NCBI RefSeq assembly: GCF_000972785.3
Contig: NZ_CP011253.3
Location: 5,332,001 to 5,396,000, forward strand
Source of the DNA: Pandoraea oxalativorans
GTDB lineage: Bacteria > Pseudomonadota > Gammaproteobacteria > Burkholderiales > Burkholderiaceae
Direction: 5' to 3'
Length of the DNA stretch: 64,000 nt
Shown here: piece by piece, positions 16,403-25,475 of the stretch
Layout of the letters: the number at the start of each line of letters is the position of its first letter
How positions within the stretch are numbered: the stretch's first letter is position 1
The notes under the pieces: model-generated
Seen by the model: the letters and a program-made list of their open reading frames with translations, nothing else
Database searches by the model: none
Told to the model about the DNA's origin: nothing
Position numbers and translations under genes: made by a program

Positions 16403-19400
16403 TCACATCTTCCCGAAGCCGCCGCCTCCCGGCGTCTCCACGACAAAGATGTCGCCCGGCTGCATCTGCGTGCGTCCGATGTGTGCCAATTCCTCGCGCG
16501 ATCCGTCTACGCGCTCAACGTAGTTGGCACCCAACGCGCCGGTCCCGCCGCCTTGCGCCCCGAACGGTGCGTGCACACGATTGTTGGACAGAATCGACGC
16601 GGTCATCGGTGTGAGGAAGCGAATGCGTCGCACCGCGCCGTTACCGCCTTGCCAGCGTCCGCTGCCGCCCGACCCCACGCGAATGCGATGGCTCTCAAGA
16701 CGCACCGGATAGCGCCACTCCAGCACTTCCGGATCGGTCAGACGGGAGTTCGTCATGTGCGTCTGCACAGCATCCGAACCGTTGAAGCCATTGCCCGCCC
16801 CGCTGCCGCCCGAGATGGTTTCGTAGTACTGGTAGGTCTCGTTGCCGAAGGTGAAGTTGTTCATCGTGCCCTGACTTGAGGCCACGCTGCCGAGTGCGCC
16901 GTAAAGCGCGTTGGTGATCGCCGACGACGTCTCCACGTTGCCCGACACCACCGCCGCCGGATACACGGGGTTGAGCATCGACCCCTGCGGCACGATCACC
17001 GTAAGCGGTTTCAGACAGCCCGCGTTGAGCGGGATGTCGTCGTCCACAAGCGTGCGGAAGACATACAGCACCGCCGCCATGCACACCGCACGCGGCGCGT
17101 TGAAGTTGTTCGGCAACTGCGCCGACGTGCCGGTGAAATCGATGGTGGCGCTTCGCGACGCCCGATCGACACGAATCGTCACGTCGATGACCGCACCGTT
17201 GTCGAGCGGATAACGGTAGTGCCCGTCGCCCAGCGCCCCGATCACGCGACGCACCGCCGCTTCGGCGTTGTCCTGCACGTGCCCCATGTACGCGAGCACG
17301 ACGTCGCGCCCGAAGTCGTTCACCATGCGACGCAGTTCGTCCACGCCCTTCTGGTTCGCCGCGACCTGCGCGCGCAGATCGGCCATGTTCTGGTCGACGT
17401 TGCGCGCCGAGTAGCGAGCCCCGCCGAGCAGCTCGCGTGTCTCACGGTCGCGCAGTTCGCCTGCGGCCACGAGCTGCCAGTTGTCGATCAGGACCCCCTC
17501 CTCTTCGACGTGCGTCGAATCCGGCGGCATCGAACCCGGCGTGATCCCGCCGATATCCGCGTGATGGCCGCGCGAGCCGACGTAGAACAGCGGCTCCGCC
17601 GCACGCGCACCGGATGCACCGTCGTCATCTTTCACGAACACCGGCGTGATCACCGTGACGTCCGGCAGATGCGTACCTCCGTGATACGGGTCGTTGAGCA
17701 TGAAGACGTCGCCCTCGCGCATCCGTCCGCGATTGCGCTCGATCACCGTCTTGATGCTCTCGCCCATCGATCCCAGATGCACCGGCATGTGCGGTGCGTT
17801 GGCGATGAGGTTGCCGTCACGGTCGAACAGCGCGCAGGAGAAGTCCAGACGCTCCTTGATGTTGACCGAGTACGCAGTGTTTTGCAGACGCAGCCCCATC
17901 TGCTCGGCAATCGACATGAAGAGGTTGTTGAAGATTTCGAGGCGCACGGGATCCGCTTGCGTGCCCAGCCCGCGCTGCGTCTCGCGGGGCACCACGCGCG
18001 TGAGCACGAGATTGCCCTGCCCCGTCATCTGGGCCTGCCAGCCCGGCTCGACGACCGTCGTGCCGCTCTTCTCCGCAACGATGGCGGGACCGTCGAGGGT
18101 GTCGCCCGCGAGCAAGGTGTCGCGCTCGAACAGCGCCGCATCGTGCCACGTACCGGCGGCGTACAGCTTCACCCGATCGATGGCTTGCGGCGCGCCGGAC
18201 GTGCGTGCTTCGAGCGGTGCGATGTCGACCGGCGCGTCCGACAGTCCGATGGCCTCGACCGAGGCCACTTCGACGATCAGCGCCGCCCCGTCCATCAGGA
18301 ACGAGTAGCGCTGACGGTACGCGGCTTCGAACGCGTCGCGCATTTGCGCCACGCTGCCGAACGGCACGGCGATGGCCGAGTCCGTGCCCGCATAACGCAC
18401 GTGCACGCGACGCACCGTCTCGATACGCGATGGCGGTACGCCCTGCGACAGGAGTGCGTTCACGGCGTCGTCGGCCAGCGCACCGAGGGCGTCTTCGAGG
18501 GCCACAAGACCGTCGTCGGCCAGCGGCGCTTCGATCATGCGTTCGCGCATCGCCGTCTGATCGGCCAGACCCATGCCGTAGGCCGACAGCACGCCCGCGA
18601 GCGGATGGGCGAAGACCTTGGTCATACCGAGCGCATCGGCCACGCCGCACGCATGCTGACCGCCCGCGCCGCCGAACGTCGTCAGCACATAGCGACTCAC
18701 GTCGTGGCCGCGCTGCACGGAGATTTTCTTGATGGCGTTGGCCATCGCGCCGATGGCGATGTCGAGGAAACCCTCGGCGAGCGCTTCGGGGGTCTGACGG
18801 CGTCCCGTCGCCTTCTCGATCTCGTCGGCCAGTGCCGTGAACTTCGCGACCACGACGTCGCGATCGAGCGGTTCGTTGGCGTGCGGACCGAAGACCTTCG
18901 GGAAGTGCGCGGGCTGGATCTTGCCGAGCATGACGTTGCAGTCCGTGACCGCGAGCGGGCCACCGCGACGATATGCGGCCGGACCGGGGTTCGCACCCGC
19001 CGACTCCGGGCCTACGCGCAGACGCGTGCCGTCGAACGACAACACCGAGCCGCCCCCCGCCGCCACCGTGTGAATGCTCATCATCGGTGCGCGCATGCGC
19101 ACCCCGGCGACCTGCGTCTCGAACACGCGCTCGAACTCGCCGTTGTAGTGGGAGACGTCCGTCGACGTGCCGCCCATGTCGAAACCGATCACCCGCTCAA
19201 AGCCCGCAGCGCTCGACGCACGCACCATGCCGACGATGCCGCCAGCCGGACCGGAGAGAATCGCGTCCTTGCCCTGGAAGTTGTCGGCGCGCGTGAGGCC
19301 ACCGCTGCTCTGCATGAATTGCAGATTCACACCCGGCATTTCCTTCGCCACCTGCTCGACGTAACGCCGCAGGATCGGCGACAGATACGCGTCCACCACG

Positions 19401-20077
19401 GTGGTATCGCCGCGCGAGACCAGCTTCATCAGCGGCGAAACTTCATGTGAGACGGACACTTGTGTGAAGCCGATGTCGCGCGCCATCGCGGCGAGCGTCT
19501 TCTCGTGTGTCTGATAGCGATAGCCATGCATCAGCACGATGGCGATTGCGCGAATGCCCTTCGCGTACAGCGCTTCGAGCGCGCTACGCGCAGCGACGAC
19601 ATCCAGCTCGCGAACGACATCGCCGTGCGCACCGACACGCTCGTCGATTTCCACGACGTCGGCGTACAGCGCTTCAGGCAGCGCGATGTCGAGATCGAAC
19701 AGTCGCGGACGATTCTGATACGCGATGCGCAGCGCGTCGCGAAAGCCGTGCGTGGTCACGAGCGCCAGCGGTTCGCCCTTGCGTTCGAGCAAGGCGTTGG
19801 TTGCCACTGTCGTGCCCATCTTCACCATATCCACGAGATCGGGCGTGATCGGCTCGCCAGCGCTCAGCCCCAGCAGGTGACGGATGCCCGCGACGGCGGC
19901 GTCGCGGTACTGCTCGGGGTTCTCCGAGAGCAACTTGCGTGTGACGAGCGTGCCGTCCGGGCGACGCGCCACGATGTCGGTAAAGGTGCCGCCACGGTCG
20001 ATCCAGAACTGCCAGCGCGATGCGGTCTGATGCGCAGGCGCGCGGTTTTGGGCAGAAGGCGTGAGAGCGTTCGTCAT
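16403..20077 (-). CDS. ATP-dependent 5-oxoprolinase (HyuA-HyuB fused hydantoinase family)
   Basis: A 1224-residue single-chain enzyme. Residues 1 to about 690 are the HyuA half, with the actin-like nucleotide-binding start ([12 protein letters not shown]), [14 protein letters not shown] and the second loop [12 protein letters not shown]. Residues about 700-1224 are the HyuB half ([42 protein letters not shown] end read as [11 protein letters not shown]). This full-length fused layout is typical of 5-oxo-L-prolinase, which hydrolyses 5-oxoproline to glutamate with ATP, rather than of split hydantoinases. The ATG at 20077 is used; a TTG at 20107 would add 10 residues. The D-glutamate-cyclase-like gene in the same divergon supports an oxoproline role. 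Confidence 0.85.
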   Translation of the reverse strand: MTNALTPSAQNRAPAHQTASRWQFWIDRGGTFTDIVARRPDGTLVTRKLLSENPEQYRDAAVAGIRHLLGLSAGEPITPDLVDMVKMGTTVATNALLERKGEPLALVTTHGFRDALRIAYQNRPRLFDLDIALPEALYADVVEIDERVGAHGDVVRELDVVAARSALEALYAKGIRAIAIVLMHGYRYQTHEKTLAAMARDIGFTQVSVSHEVSPLMKLVSRGDTTVVDAYLSPILRRYVEQVAKEMPGVNLQFMQSSGGLTRADNFQGKDAILSGPAGGIVGMVRASSAAGFERVIGFDMGGTSTDVSHYNGEFERVFETQVAGVRMRAPMMSIHTVAAGGGSVLSFDGTRLRVGPESAGANPGPAAYRRGGPLAVTDCNVMLGKIQPAHFPKVFGPHANEPLDRDVVVAKFTALADEIEKATGRRQTPEALAEGFLDIAIGAMANAIKKISVQRGHDVSRYVLTTFGGAGGQHACGVADALGMTKVFAHPLAGVLSAYGMGLADQTAMRERMIEAPLADDGLVALEDALGALADDAVNALLSQGVPPSRIETVRRVHVRYAGTDSAIAVPFGSVAQMRDAFEAAYRQRYSFLMDGAALIVEVASVEAIGLSDAPVDIAPLEARTSGAPQAIDRVKLYAAGTWHDAALFERDTLLAGDTLDGPAIVAEKSGTTVVEPGWQAQMTGQGNLVLTRVVPRETQRGLGTQADPVRLEIFNNLFMSIAEQMGLRLQNTAYSVNIKERLDFSCALFDRDGNLIANAPHMPVHLGSMGESIKTVIERNRGRMREGDVFMLNDPYHGGTHLPDVTVITPVFVKDDDGASGARAAEPLFYVGSRGHHADIGGITPGSMPPDSTHVEEEGVLIDNWQLVAAGELRDRETRELLGGARYSARNVDQNMADLRAQVAANQKGVDELRRMVNDFGRDVVLAYMGHVQDNAEAAVRRVIGALGDGHYRYPLDNGAVIDVTIRVDRASRSATIDFTGTSAQLPNNFNAPRAVCMAAVLYVFRTLVDDDIPLNAGCLKPLTVIVPQGSMLNPVYPAAVVSGNVETSSAITNALYGALGSVASSQGTMNNFTFGNETYQYYETISGGSGAGNGFNGSDAVQTHMTNSRLTDPEVLEWRYPVRLESHRIRVGSGGSGRWQGGNGAVRRIRFLTPMTASILSNNRVHAPFGAQGGGTGALGANYVERVDGSREELAHIGRTQMQPGDIFVVETPGGGGFGKM

Positions 20078-20186
20078 GATGTCATTCGCAAAACAGAGGG
20101 GTGTCAATCGGGGGAGAGCCAGCGAGAGGCAAGCGCGTGGCGAGGGCGGGCGGCGCAGCGTGCACCACCCGCCCTCCGTCAGTCGA

Positions 20187-21506
20187 TTAGTGCGAGGTGG
20201 TTTCGAGCGATTCGAGTTCGCGACCGCGTGTCTCAGGCAGCGTGAGGGCTGCGATGATCAGCACGCCGTAGGCCACACCGGCGAAGATGCCGATGGTCGT
20301 GCCCAGACCGTATTCCTTCGAGAGCATGCCGATCAGGAACGGGAACAGTGCGCCGACGGCACGGCCGACGTTGTAGCAGAAGCCTTGTCCGGAGCCGCGA
20401 ACCCGCGTGGGGAACAACTCGGTCAGGAACGCGCCCATGCCGCTGAAGATGCCCGACGCGAAGAAACCGAGCGGGAAGCCGAGCCAGAACATCGCGCTGT
20501 CGGTCAGCGGCAGCGAGGTGTACGAGAACGCGATCACCATCGAGCCCACAGCGAACAGAATGAAGTTCGGCTTACGGCCCAGACGATCCGTCAGATACGA
20601 GCTCGCGAGATAGCCGACCCACGAACCGAAGATGATCATCGCGAGATAGCCGCCGGTGCCCATCACGGTGAGGTGGCGCTCCGTCTTCAGGAACGTCGGC
20701 AGCCAGGTCGTGATGGCGTAGTAGCCGCCTTGTGCGCCGGTCGTCAGCAATGCGGCGCGGATCGTCGTGGAGAGCAGCGCCGGGCTGAAGATGGCGGTCA
20801 GACCGGGCGCGTCTTCCGACTTTTCCTGCTTGGCCTTCTCCTTCTCGTACACCTCCGGCTCCTGCACATAGCGACGGATGAACAGCACGAGCAGTGCAGG
20901 CAGCAGCCCGATCAGGAACAGCGCACGCCACGCCAGCTCGCCCGGCATCAACGAGAAGAGCACCGAGTAGAGGATAGCCGTCAGTCCCCAGCCAATGGCC
21001 CAGCCCGATTGCACGAGGCCAACGGCTTTGCCGCGATCGCGGGCGCGGATGACTTCACCGATGAGCACGGCGCCCGCCGTCCATTCGCCACCGAAGCCGA
21101 AGCCCATGAGCGCACGCGCGGCGAGCAGTTGATGGTAGTTCTGCGCGAGTCCGCACAGCCCGGTGAACACGGCGAACCACAGCACGGTGAGTTGTAGCGT
21201 GCGTACGCGGCCGATGCGATCCGAGAGAACGCCTGCGACCCAGCCGCCAAGGGCCGAGGCGAGCAGCGTGAGCGTGCCGATGAAGCCCGCGTCGGCGAGG
21301 CTGATGCCCCACGTGGCGATCAGCGTCGGGATGACGAAGCTCAGCATCTGGGTGTCCATGCCGTCGAGCATGTAGCCGACCTTGCAGCTCCAGAACGCGC
21401 GCTTTTCGCGCGGTGTGGCGTCGCCGTACCAGCCGAACAGGCTTCCGCCGGCTTCGGTGGAGGAATCTGTCCCGACGGGGGGCGCGAGAGGGGTTTTGCT
21501 TTCCAT
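20187..21506 (-). CDS. Major facilitator superfamily transporter
   Basis: A 439-residue MFS permease with 12 predicted helices and the loop 2-3 signature [13 protein letters not shown], and a second copy-like [11 protein letters not shown] in loop 8-9. The opening ([22 protein letters not shown]) and [17 protein letters not shown] resemble the metabolite:H+ and aromatic-acid symporter groups. It lies between the oxoprolinase and the cyclase-like gene on the same strand, so it probably imports a related substrate such as 5-oxoproline or an amino-acid derivative. The ATG at 21506 starts [10 protein letters not shown]; the longer open frame to 21596 adds an unlikely His-rich leader. Confidence 0.85.
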   Translation of the reverse strand: MESKTPLAPPVGTDSSTEAGGSLFGWYGDATPREKRAFWSCKVGYMLDGMDTQMLSFVIPTLIATWGISLADAGFIGTLTLLASALGGWVAGVLSDRIGRVRTLQLTVLWFAVFTGLCGLAQNYHQLLAARALMGFGFGGEWTAGAVLIGEVIRARDRGKAVGLVQSGWAIGWGLTAILYSVLFSLMPGELAWRALFLIGLLPALLVLFIRRYVQEPEVYEKEKAKQEKSEDAPGLTAIFSPALLSTTIRAALLTTGAQGGYYAITTWLPTFLKTERHLTVMGTGGYLAMIIFGSWVGYLASSYLTDRLGRKPNFILFAVGSMVIAFSYTSLPLTDSAMFWLGFPLGFFASGIFSGMGAFLTELFPTRVRGSGQGFCYNVGRAVGALFPFLIGMLSKEYGLGTTIGIFAGVAYGVLIIAALTLPETRGRELESLETTSH

Positions 21507-21703
21507 GAGAAAAAGGCTCCGGTGATGTCCTGACTTGCCGTGTGATGCACTCGGGCCGCGCTCATCCGACAGGCGTAAGTCGTCACCGGCGGGCAATACC
21601 TCTCCCGCCGCAGCCCTTTATGGCGCGGTTCTTCTGCTGATTCGGTGGTGCTGGGTGGTGCGAGTGGTGCGGGTAATGCGGGTCTTGCAGGTCCTGAACG
21701 AGA

Positions 21704-22525
21704 TCAGAAGACGGCCAGCGACGCGTTCGTGATGTCCGTCATCAGCATGTAGCCCGGGCGATGCCCGATGGCCAGCGGCAGCTTCGCGCCCATGAGCGCG
21801 GTCTGCGGCGTGACGCCACAGGCCCAGTACACGGGCAGCTCACCGTCGCGAATGGTCACGGCGTCGCCGAAATCCGGTTTCGACAAGTCGGCAATGCCCA
21901 GCGCCGACGGATCGCCGATATGGATCGGTGCGCCGTGCACGCCGGGAAAACGGCTCGTGATCTGCACGGCGCGAATGGCGTCGGCGCCCTTCATCGGCCG
22001 CATCGACACGACCAGTTCGCCACCGAACTTACCGGCGCGCTGATTCGCGATGTTGGTGCGGTACATCGGCACATTGCGTCCCTCTTCCACGTGGCGCAGC
22101 GCAATGCCTGCCTTGGCCAGCATGTCCTCGAACGAGAACGAGCAACCGATGGCGAACACCACGAAGTCGCTCTGCCAGAACTCCGCGAGGTTATCGACCT
22201 GGGCGTCGAGCTTGCCGTCGCGGTAGACGTTGTAGCCCGGCACATCGGTGCGGATATCCACTTCGCGCCCAAGCGAGGGCACGTGCCACTGCCCCGGCTC
22301 GCCAACGCCCAGCAGGGGGCATGCCTTCGGATTGCTCTGGCAGAAGCGCAGGAAGTCGTGCGCATGCGCTACCGGCACGATAGCGAGATTCGCCTGCGCG
22401 TAGTCGCCGCAGTATCCGGCGGTCGGCCCACGGAACTGTGCCGAACGCACGGCCTGACGAAATTCGTAAGGCGTGATGGTGTCGCGTTGCGAAGTGAAGT
22501 CGTGCGGGGTGGCTCGGTGGTTCAT
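21704..22525 (-). CDS. DUF1445 / D-glutamate cyclase-like putative hydro-lyase
   Basis: A 273-residue YcsI/DUF1445 family protein, the family of the mammalian D-glutamate cyclase that converts D-glutamate to 5-oxo-D-proline. Conserved stretches are [52 protein letters not shown] and [12 protein letters not shown]. It is full-length for the family. The ATG at 22525 fits the usual N-terminus ([14 protein letters not shown] follows). As first gene of the minus-strand group, it is divergent from the LysR gene at 22763. Its pairing with 5-oxoprolinase makes the cyclase activity more plausible than the older putative hydro-lyase label. Confidence 0.85.
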   Translation of the reverse strand: MNHRATPHDFTSQRDTITPYEFRQAVRSAQFRGPTAGYCGDYAQANLAIVPVAHAHDFLRFCQSNPKACPLLGVGEPGQWHVPSLGREVDIRTDVPGYNVYRDGKLDAQVDNLAEFWQSDFVVFAIGCSFSFEDMLAKAGIALRHVEEGRNVPMYRTNIANQRAGKFGGELVVSMRPMKGADAIRAVQITSRFPGVHGAPIHIGDPSALGIADLSKPDFGDAVTIRDGELPVYWACGVTPQTALMGAKLPLAIGHRPGYMLMTDITNASLAVF

Positions 22526-22642
22526 GGCAGATCCGGCTTGAGTGGGAGACGCCAATGCGGCATCGGATGGCAGAAGCATAGGAAGAAAAAAAAGTTGCCG
22601 CTAACGAGTTTTTGTTCGCCTCCATGTATAGAATTTCTTAAC

Positions 22643-22666
22643 AACCTCAGGGGTTTTCCCGAGGTT
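22643..22666. promoter_or_regulatory. Dyad in LysR divergent promoter (candidate operator)
   Basis: AACCTC (22643-22648) and GAGGTT (22661-22666) with inner GGG/CCC form a near-perfect dyad between the divergent LysR and DUF1445 genes. Its placement is that expected of a LysR-type regulator autoregulating and controlling the divergent unit. A TATACA-like -10 for the minus-strand group lies about 20 bases from the dyad. Confidence 0.45.
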
Positions 22667-22762
22667 CGTTGCATTTATTTTCACTGCACCGTTCACCACA
22701 GCGCACACCATGCGTCGCAGACTTTGGGCGACTTCCCTGCCCCACGACGCTCACTGAGCCTC

Positions 22763-23695
22763 ATGAACACGCGCTTTCTCGAAACTTTCGTCACGCTCGC
22801 CAAGCTGCGCAACTTTCGCGCGACGGCCACCGCGCTGCATGCGACGCCGGCGGCCATCTCGCAGCGACTCAAAGTGCTGGAAGAGGAACTGAAGACCGAG
22901 CTTGTCGACCGTGACAGCCGCGAGTTTCGACTCACGCCGAACGGGGAATACCTGCTTGGCTATGCGAAGGCGGTGGTGGAGGCGGCGCGTCGTCTGCAAG
23001 CGGCCGCATCGGGAGAAAGCACGTTGCGCGGACGGCTGCGTCTGGGGGTCATCGAGACGGTCGTGCACAGCTGGCTGCCGAACTATCTGCGACGGCTCGC
23101 CGCCGACTATCCGACGCTCGAAGTCGAGCTGACGGTCGACGTCTCCGTGCAGCTGCAACGGCGTCTCATGGCCGACGAACTCGACCTCATCATTCGCGTG
23201 GAAGGCAGCGACGACAGCAGCGTAGTGTGCAACGCGCTCGCCAACTATCCGGTGCACTGGATTGCGCGCAAGGGCATGTTTCCGAACACGCGCAGCGGGC
23301 TTGCGAAGCAGGTGCTGCAGCACCCGATCCTGACCTACGGACGCGGGACTGCGCCGCACCGCGCGCTTGAAGACATCGTGGCCAAGCTGGCCGGTGCGCA
23401 CGGCGTGCCGCTCTCCGAGACGCGCATTACCGGCTCGCCGTCGATTGCCGTGATCGTGCAGTTGGTACGTGACGGATTCGGCGTCGCCGCGATTCCGCGC
23501 CTGTTCGTCGACGCGTTGATCGCCAACGGCGAAGTCGTCGAGTTGCCCTTGCAGCCAGCGCCGCCGTCCATCGTGGTGTCGATGTCGCGCCGTGCCGATG
23601 CACCGCTGTTCGTGCATGGCGCGGGAACTGCCGCGCGCGCCGCGTGTGCGGAGTACTGTCAGAAGAGCGACCGGCGGCTGGTGGAATTGCTGTGA
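22763..23695 (+). CDS. LysR-family regulator of the adjacent D-glutamate/5-oxoproline unit
   Basis: A 310-residue LysR-type regulator. The N-terminal helix-turn-helix (NTRFLETFVTLAKLRNFRATATALHATPAAISQRLKVLEEEL, key motif ATALHATPAAISQRL) is followed by an effector domain starting LRGRLRLGVIETV. It is transcribed divergently from the DUF1445-MFS-oxoprolinase group with 237 bases between, the classical arrangement for direct regulation. The frame is open far upstream, but the ATG at 22763 gives the standard domain start. The inducer is probably D-glutamate, 5-oxoproline or a relative, by inference. Confidence 0.88.
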   Translation: MNTRFLETFVTLAKLRNFRATATALHATPAAISQRLKVLEEELKTELVDRDSREFRLTPNGEYLLGYAKAVVEAARRLQAAASGESTLRGRLRLGVIETVVHSWLPNYLRRLAADYPTLEVELTVDVSVQLQRRLMADELDLIIRVEGSDDSSVVCNALANYPVHWIARKGMFPNTRSGLAKQVLQHPILTYGRGTAPHRALEDIVAKLAGAHGVPLSETRITGSPSIAVIVQLVRDGFGVAAIPRLFVDALIANGEVVELPLQPAPPSIVVSMSRRADAPLFVHGAGTAARAACAEYCQKSDRRLVELL

Positions 23696-23746
23696 GGCGC
23701 TGATCTTGCTGACTTTGCCGACGTTGTTTAGGAATCGCCCAGCAAC

Positions 23747-24088
23747 TCAGTGAAAGTGCGCCAGCCGCGTGACGAACGTAAAGTCCGCTTCCGACGCCAT
23801 CAGGGACATCAGCACGAGTAGCGCCAACGGTGGAATCAGAATGGCGTAGACGAGCGCGAGCCGCTCCCATCGCATGTGCATGAACACTGCGACGATGAGG
23901 CCCGCTTTGGCGATCATCAGCGCGAGAATCAGCCCCCATCGCAGATAGCCTTGCAGATTCGCGTAGTCGACGAGATACGAGAACGTCGAGAGCACGAACA
24001 GCAGCCCCCACACTTTCAGGTAGAGGCCGACCGCGTGTTGTTGTCCGGTGTGACCGGCACTGTGCGTCGCTGTCGCAGAGGATTCCAT
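23747..24088 (-). CDS. Cytochrome c oxidase subunit IV (CyoD/CoxF-type)
   Basis: A 113-residue membrane protein with three hydrophobic helices (YLKVWGLLFVLSTFSYLVDY, WGLILALMIAKAGLIVAVFMHM, ALVYAILIPPLALLVLMSL). The FMHMRWER turn between helices 2 and 3 is the signature of the bacterial COX4 family, a small stabilising subunit of haem-copper oxidases. AGGAGG lies just upstream of the ATG at 24088, eight bases from the stop of the subunit III gene, so it is the last gene of the oxidase operon. Confidence 0.85.
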   Translation of the reverse strand: MESSATATHSAGHTGQQHAVGLYLKVWGLLFVLSTFSYLVDYANLQGYLRWGLILALMIAKAGLIVAVFMHMRWERLALVYAILIPPLALLVLMSLMASEADFTFVTRLAHFH

Positions 24089-24096
24089 CGTGCCTC

Positions 24097-24798
24097 CTAC
24101 CAGAGATAGAACAGCGCAAAGATGAACACCCACACGAGATCGACGAAGTGCCAGTACAGGCCCGCGATCTCCACCAGTTCGTAATTACCGCGTCGCTCCA
24201 GCGTGCCGTTGAGCACCTTGCGCATGACGATCAGCAAATAGATCACTCCCGCGCTGACATGCAGCCCGTGAAACCCGGTGATCATGAAGAAGCAGGCGCC
24301 GAACTGCGCCGCCCCCATCGAATTGCCCCACGGTCGAATGCCTTCGTGCACGATCAGGTTCGTCCATTCGAACGCTTGCATGCCGACGAACGCGATGCCG
24401 AAATACGCCGTCGCGAGAATGCACGCCGCGGTCTTGTCACGGTCGCGCCGGTACGCGTAATTCACCGCCATCGCCATCGTGCCGCTACTCGTGATGAGCA
24501 CGAACGTCATGATCGCAATGAGCAGCAGCGGCACCGGGTGACCGCCCACATTGAGCGCGAAGATCTCCGCCGGATTCGGCCACGTCGCCGTCGTCGACAT
24601 GCGCACCGTCATGTAGCCGATCAGGAAGCTGCTGAACACGAACGTGTCCGAGAGCAGGAAGATCCACATCATCGCCTTGCCCCACGGCACGCGGAATGTC
24701 GCGCGGTCGCCGGACCAGTCGGTGACGACACCGCGCCAGCCGTCAGGCGGCGTGATCGCGGGCACAGCGGAGGATGGGGTGGGCGATGGCGTATTCAC
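24097..24798 (-). CDS. coxC: Cytochrome c oxidase subunit III
   Basis: A 233-residue haem-copper oxidase subunit III with seven expected helices. Diagnostic parts are WIFLLSDTFVFSSFLIGYM near the start, VGMQAFEWTNLI in the middle, and the conserved FHGLHVSAGVIYLL and YWHFVDLVWVFIFALFYLW end. The start is a GTG at 24798 with AGGAGA six bases upstream; upstream open frame lacks conservation. It follows the second subunit III-type gene in the same operon. Confidence 0.88.
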   Translation of the reverse strand: MNTPSPTPSSAVPAITPPDGWRGVVTDWSGDRATFRVPWGKAMMWIFLLSDTFVFSSFLIGYMTVRMSTTATWPNPAEIFALNVGGHPVPLLLIAIMTFVLITSSGTMAMAVNYAYRRDRDKTAACILATAYFGIAFVGMQAFEWTNLIVHEGIRPWGNSMGAAQFGACFFMITGFHGLHVSAGVIYLLIVMRKVLNGTLERRGNYELVEIAGLYWHFVDLVWVFIFALFYLW

Positions 24799-24830
24799 GA
24801 GGCGTCTCCTGGCCGGGCCGAAGCATGGGC

Positions 24831-25475
24831 TTACGGCGCAACGCCGGTGCCGCACAGGCGCTGCGCGATCTCCGGCGTGAGATTGACGATGGCCGCGAAC
24901 AGCACCACCCACAATACGAACAGGAAGTGCCAGTACTGCGCGGTGAGCGAGAGACGTCTGGCCCGCGTGGCGTGCGTCACGCGACGTGGAATCAGCAGCG
25001 CCCACGCCACCACGCCGCCGAGCAGATGCAGCGCGTGCAGGCCTGTGAGCAGGAAGAAGAAGCTGTTGGCCGGGTTGCCCGAGACGCCGTAGCGACGCAG
25101 CGCGAGATCGCGCCAGACCCAGAGTTGTCCGGCAATGAACGCCAGTGCCAGCGCACCTGCGAGTGTCCAGTCGCGTCGCGAGCGTCGTAGTTCACCTCGC
25201 TTTGCCTGCGACGCGGCCGACTGCATCACGATGCACGCCGCCGCCAGCATGCCCGTGTTGACCCACAGCGCATTGACGGGCGGCAACGCGCGCCAGTCGC
25301 CGAGGCTCATGCGCATGACGTACGCCACGAGCATCAGCGCGAACAACATGCCGATCACGCCCATGAGCCACCAGAGCGCCACCTGAGACGCCGTACGTCG
25401 ACGCGGCAGCATCACGGGAACGCCGCCAGGAATGCCATCGGGTGGCATCGGCGGCCACGACGGAACGGGCCTCAT
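24831..25475 (-). CDS. Second subunit III-type protein of the oxidase (COX3 family)
   Basis: A 214-residue membrane protein with the COX3 end pattern: FLLTGLHALHLLGGVVAWALL and QYWHFLFVLWVVLFAAI correspond to the HGLHV and YWHFVD segments of the true subunit III. The N-terminal part diverges and is preceded by a Pro/Gly-rich cytoplasmic tail. Genes like this accompany caa3-type operons. The ATG at 25475 overlaps the coxA stop (ATGA at 25472) and has AAGGAG upstream, so it is translationally coupled to coxA. Whether both III-type proteins sit in one complex is unknown. Confidence 0.78.
   Translation of the reverse strand: MRPVPSWPPMPPDGIPGGVPVMLPRRRTASQVALWWLMGVIGMLFALMLVAYVMRMSLGDWRALPPVNALWVNTGMLAAACIVMQSAASQAKRGELRRSRRDWTLAGALALAFIAGQLWVWRDLALRRYGVSGNPANSFFFLLTGLHALHLLGGVVAWALLIPRRVTHATRARRLSLTAQYWHFLFVLWVVLFAAIVNLTPEIAQRLCGTGVAP

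Noticed and set aside
17219..19450. 743-codon open frame opposite the 5-oxoprolinase gene
   Set aside because: Composition dominated by Arg/His/Val and no recognisable motif; the minus-strand protein is a well-conserved full-length enzyme.
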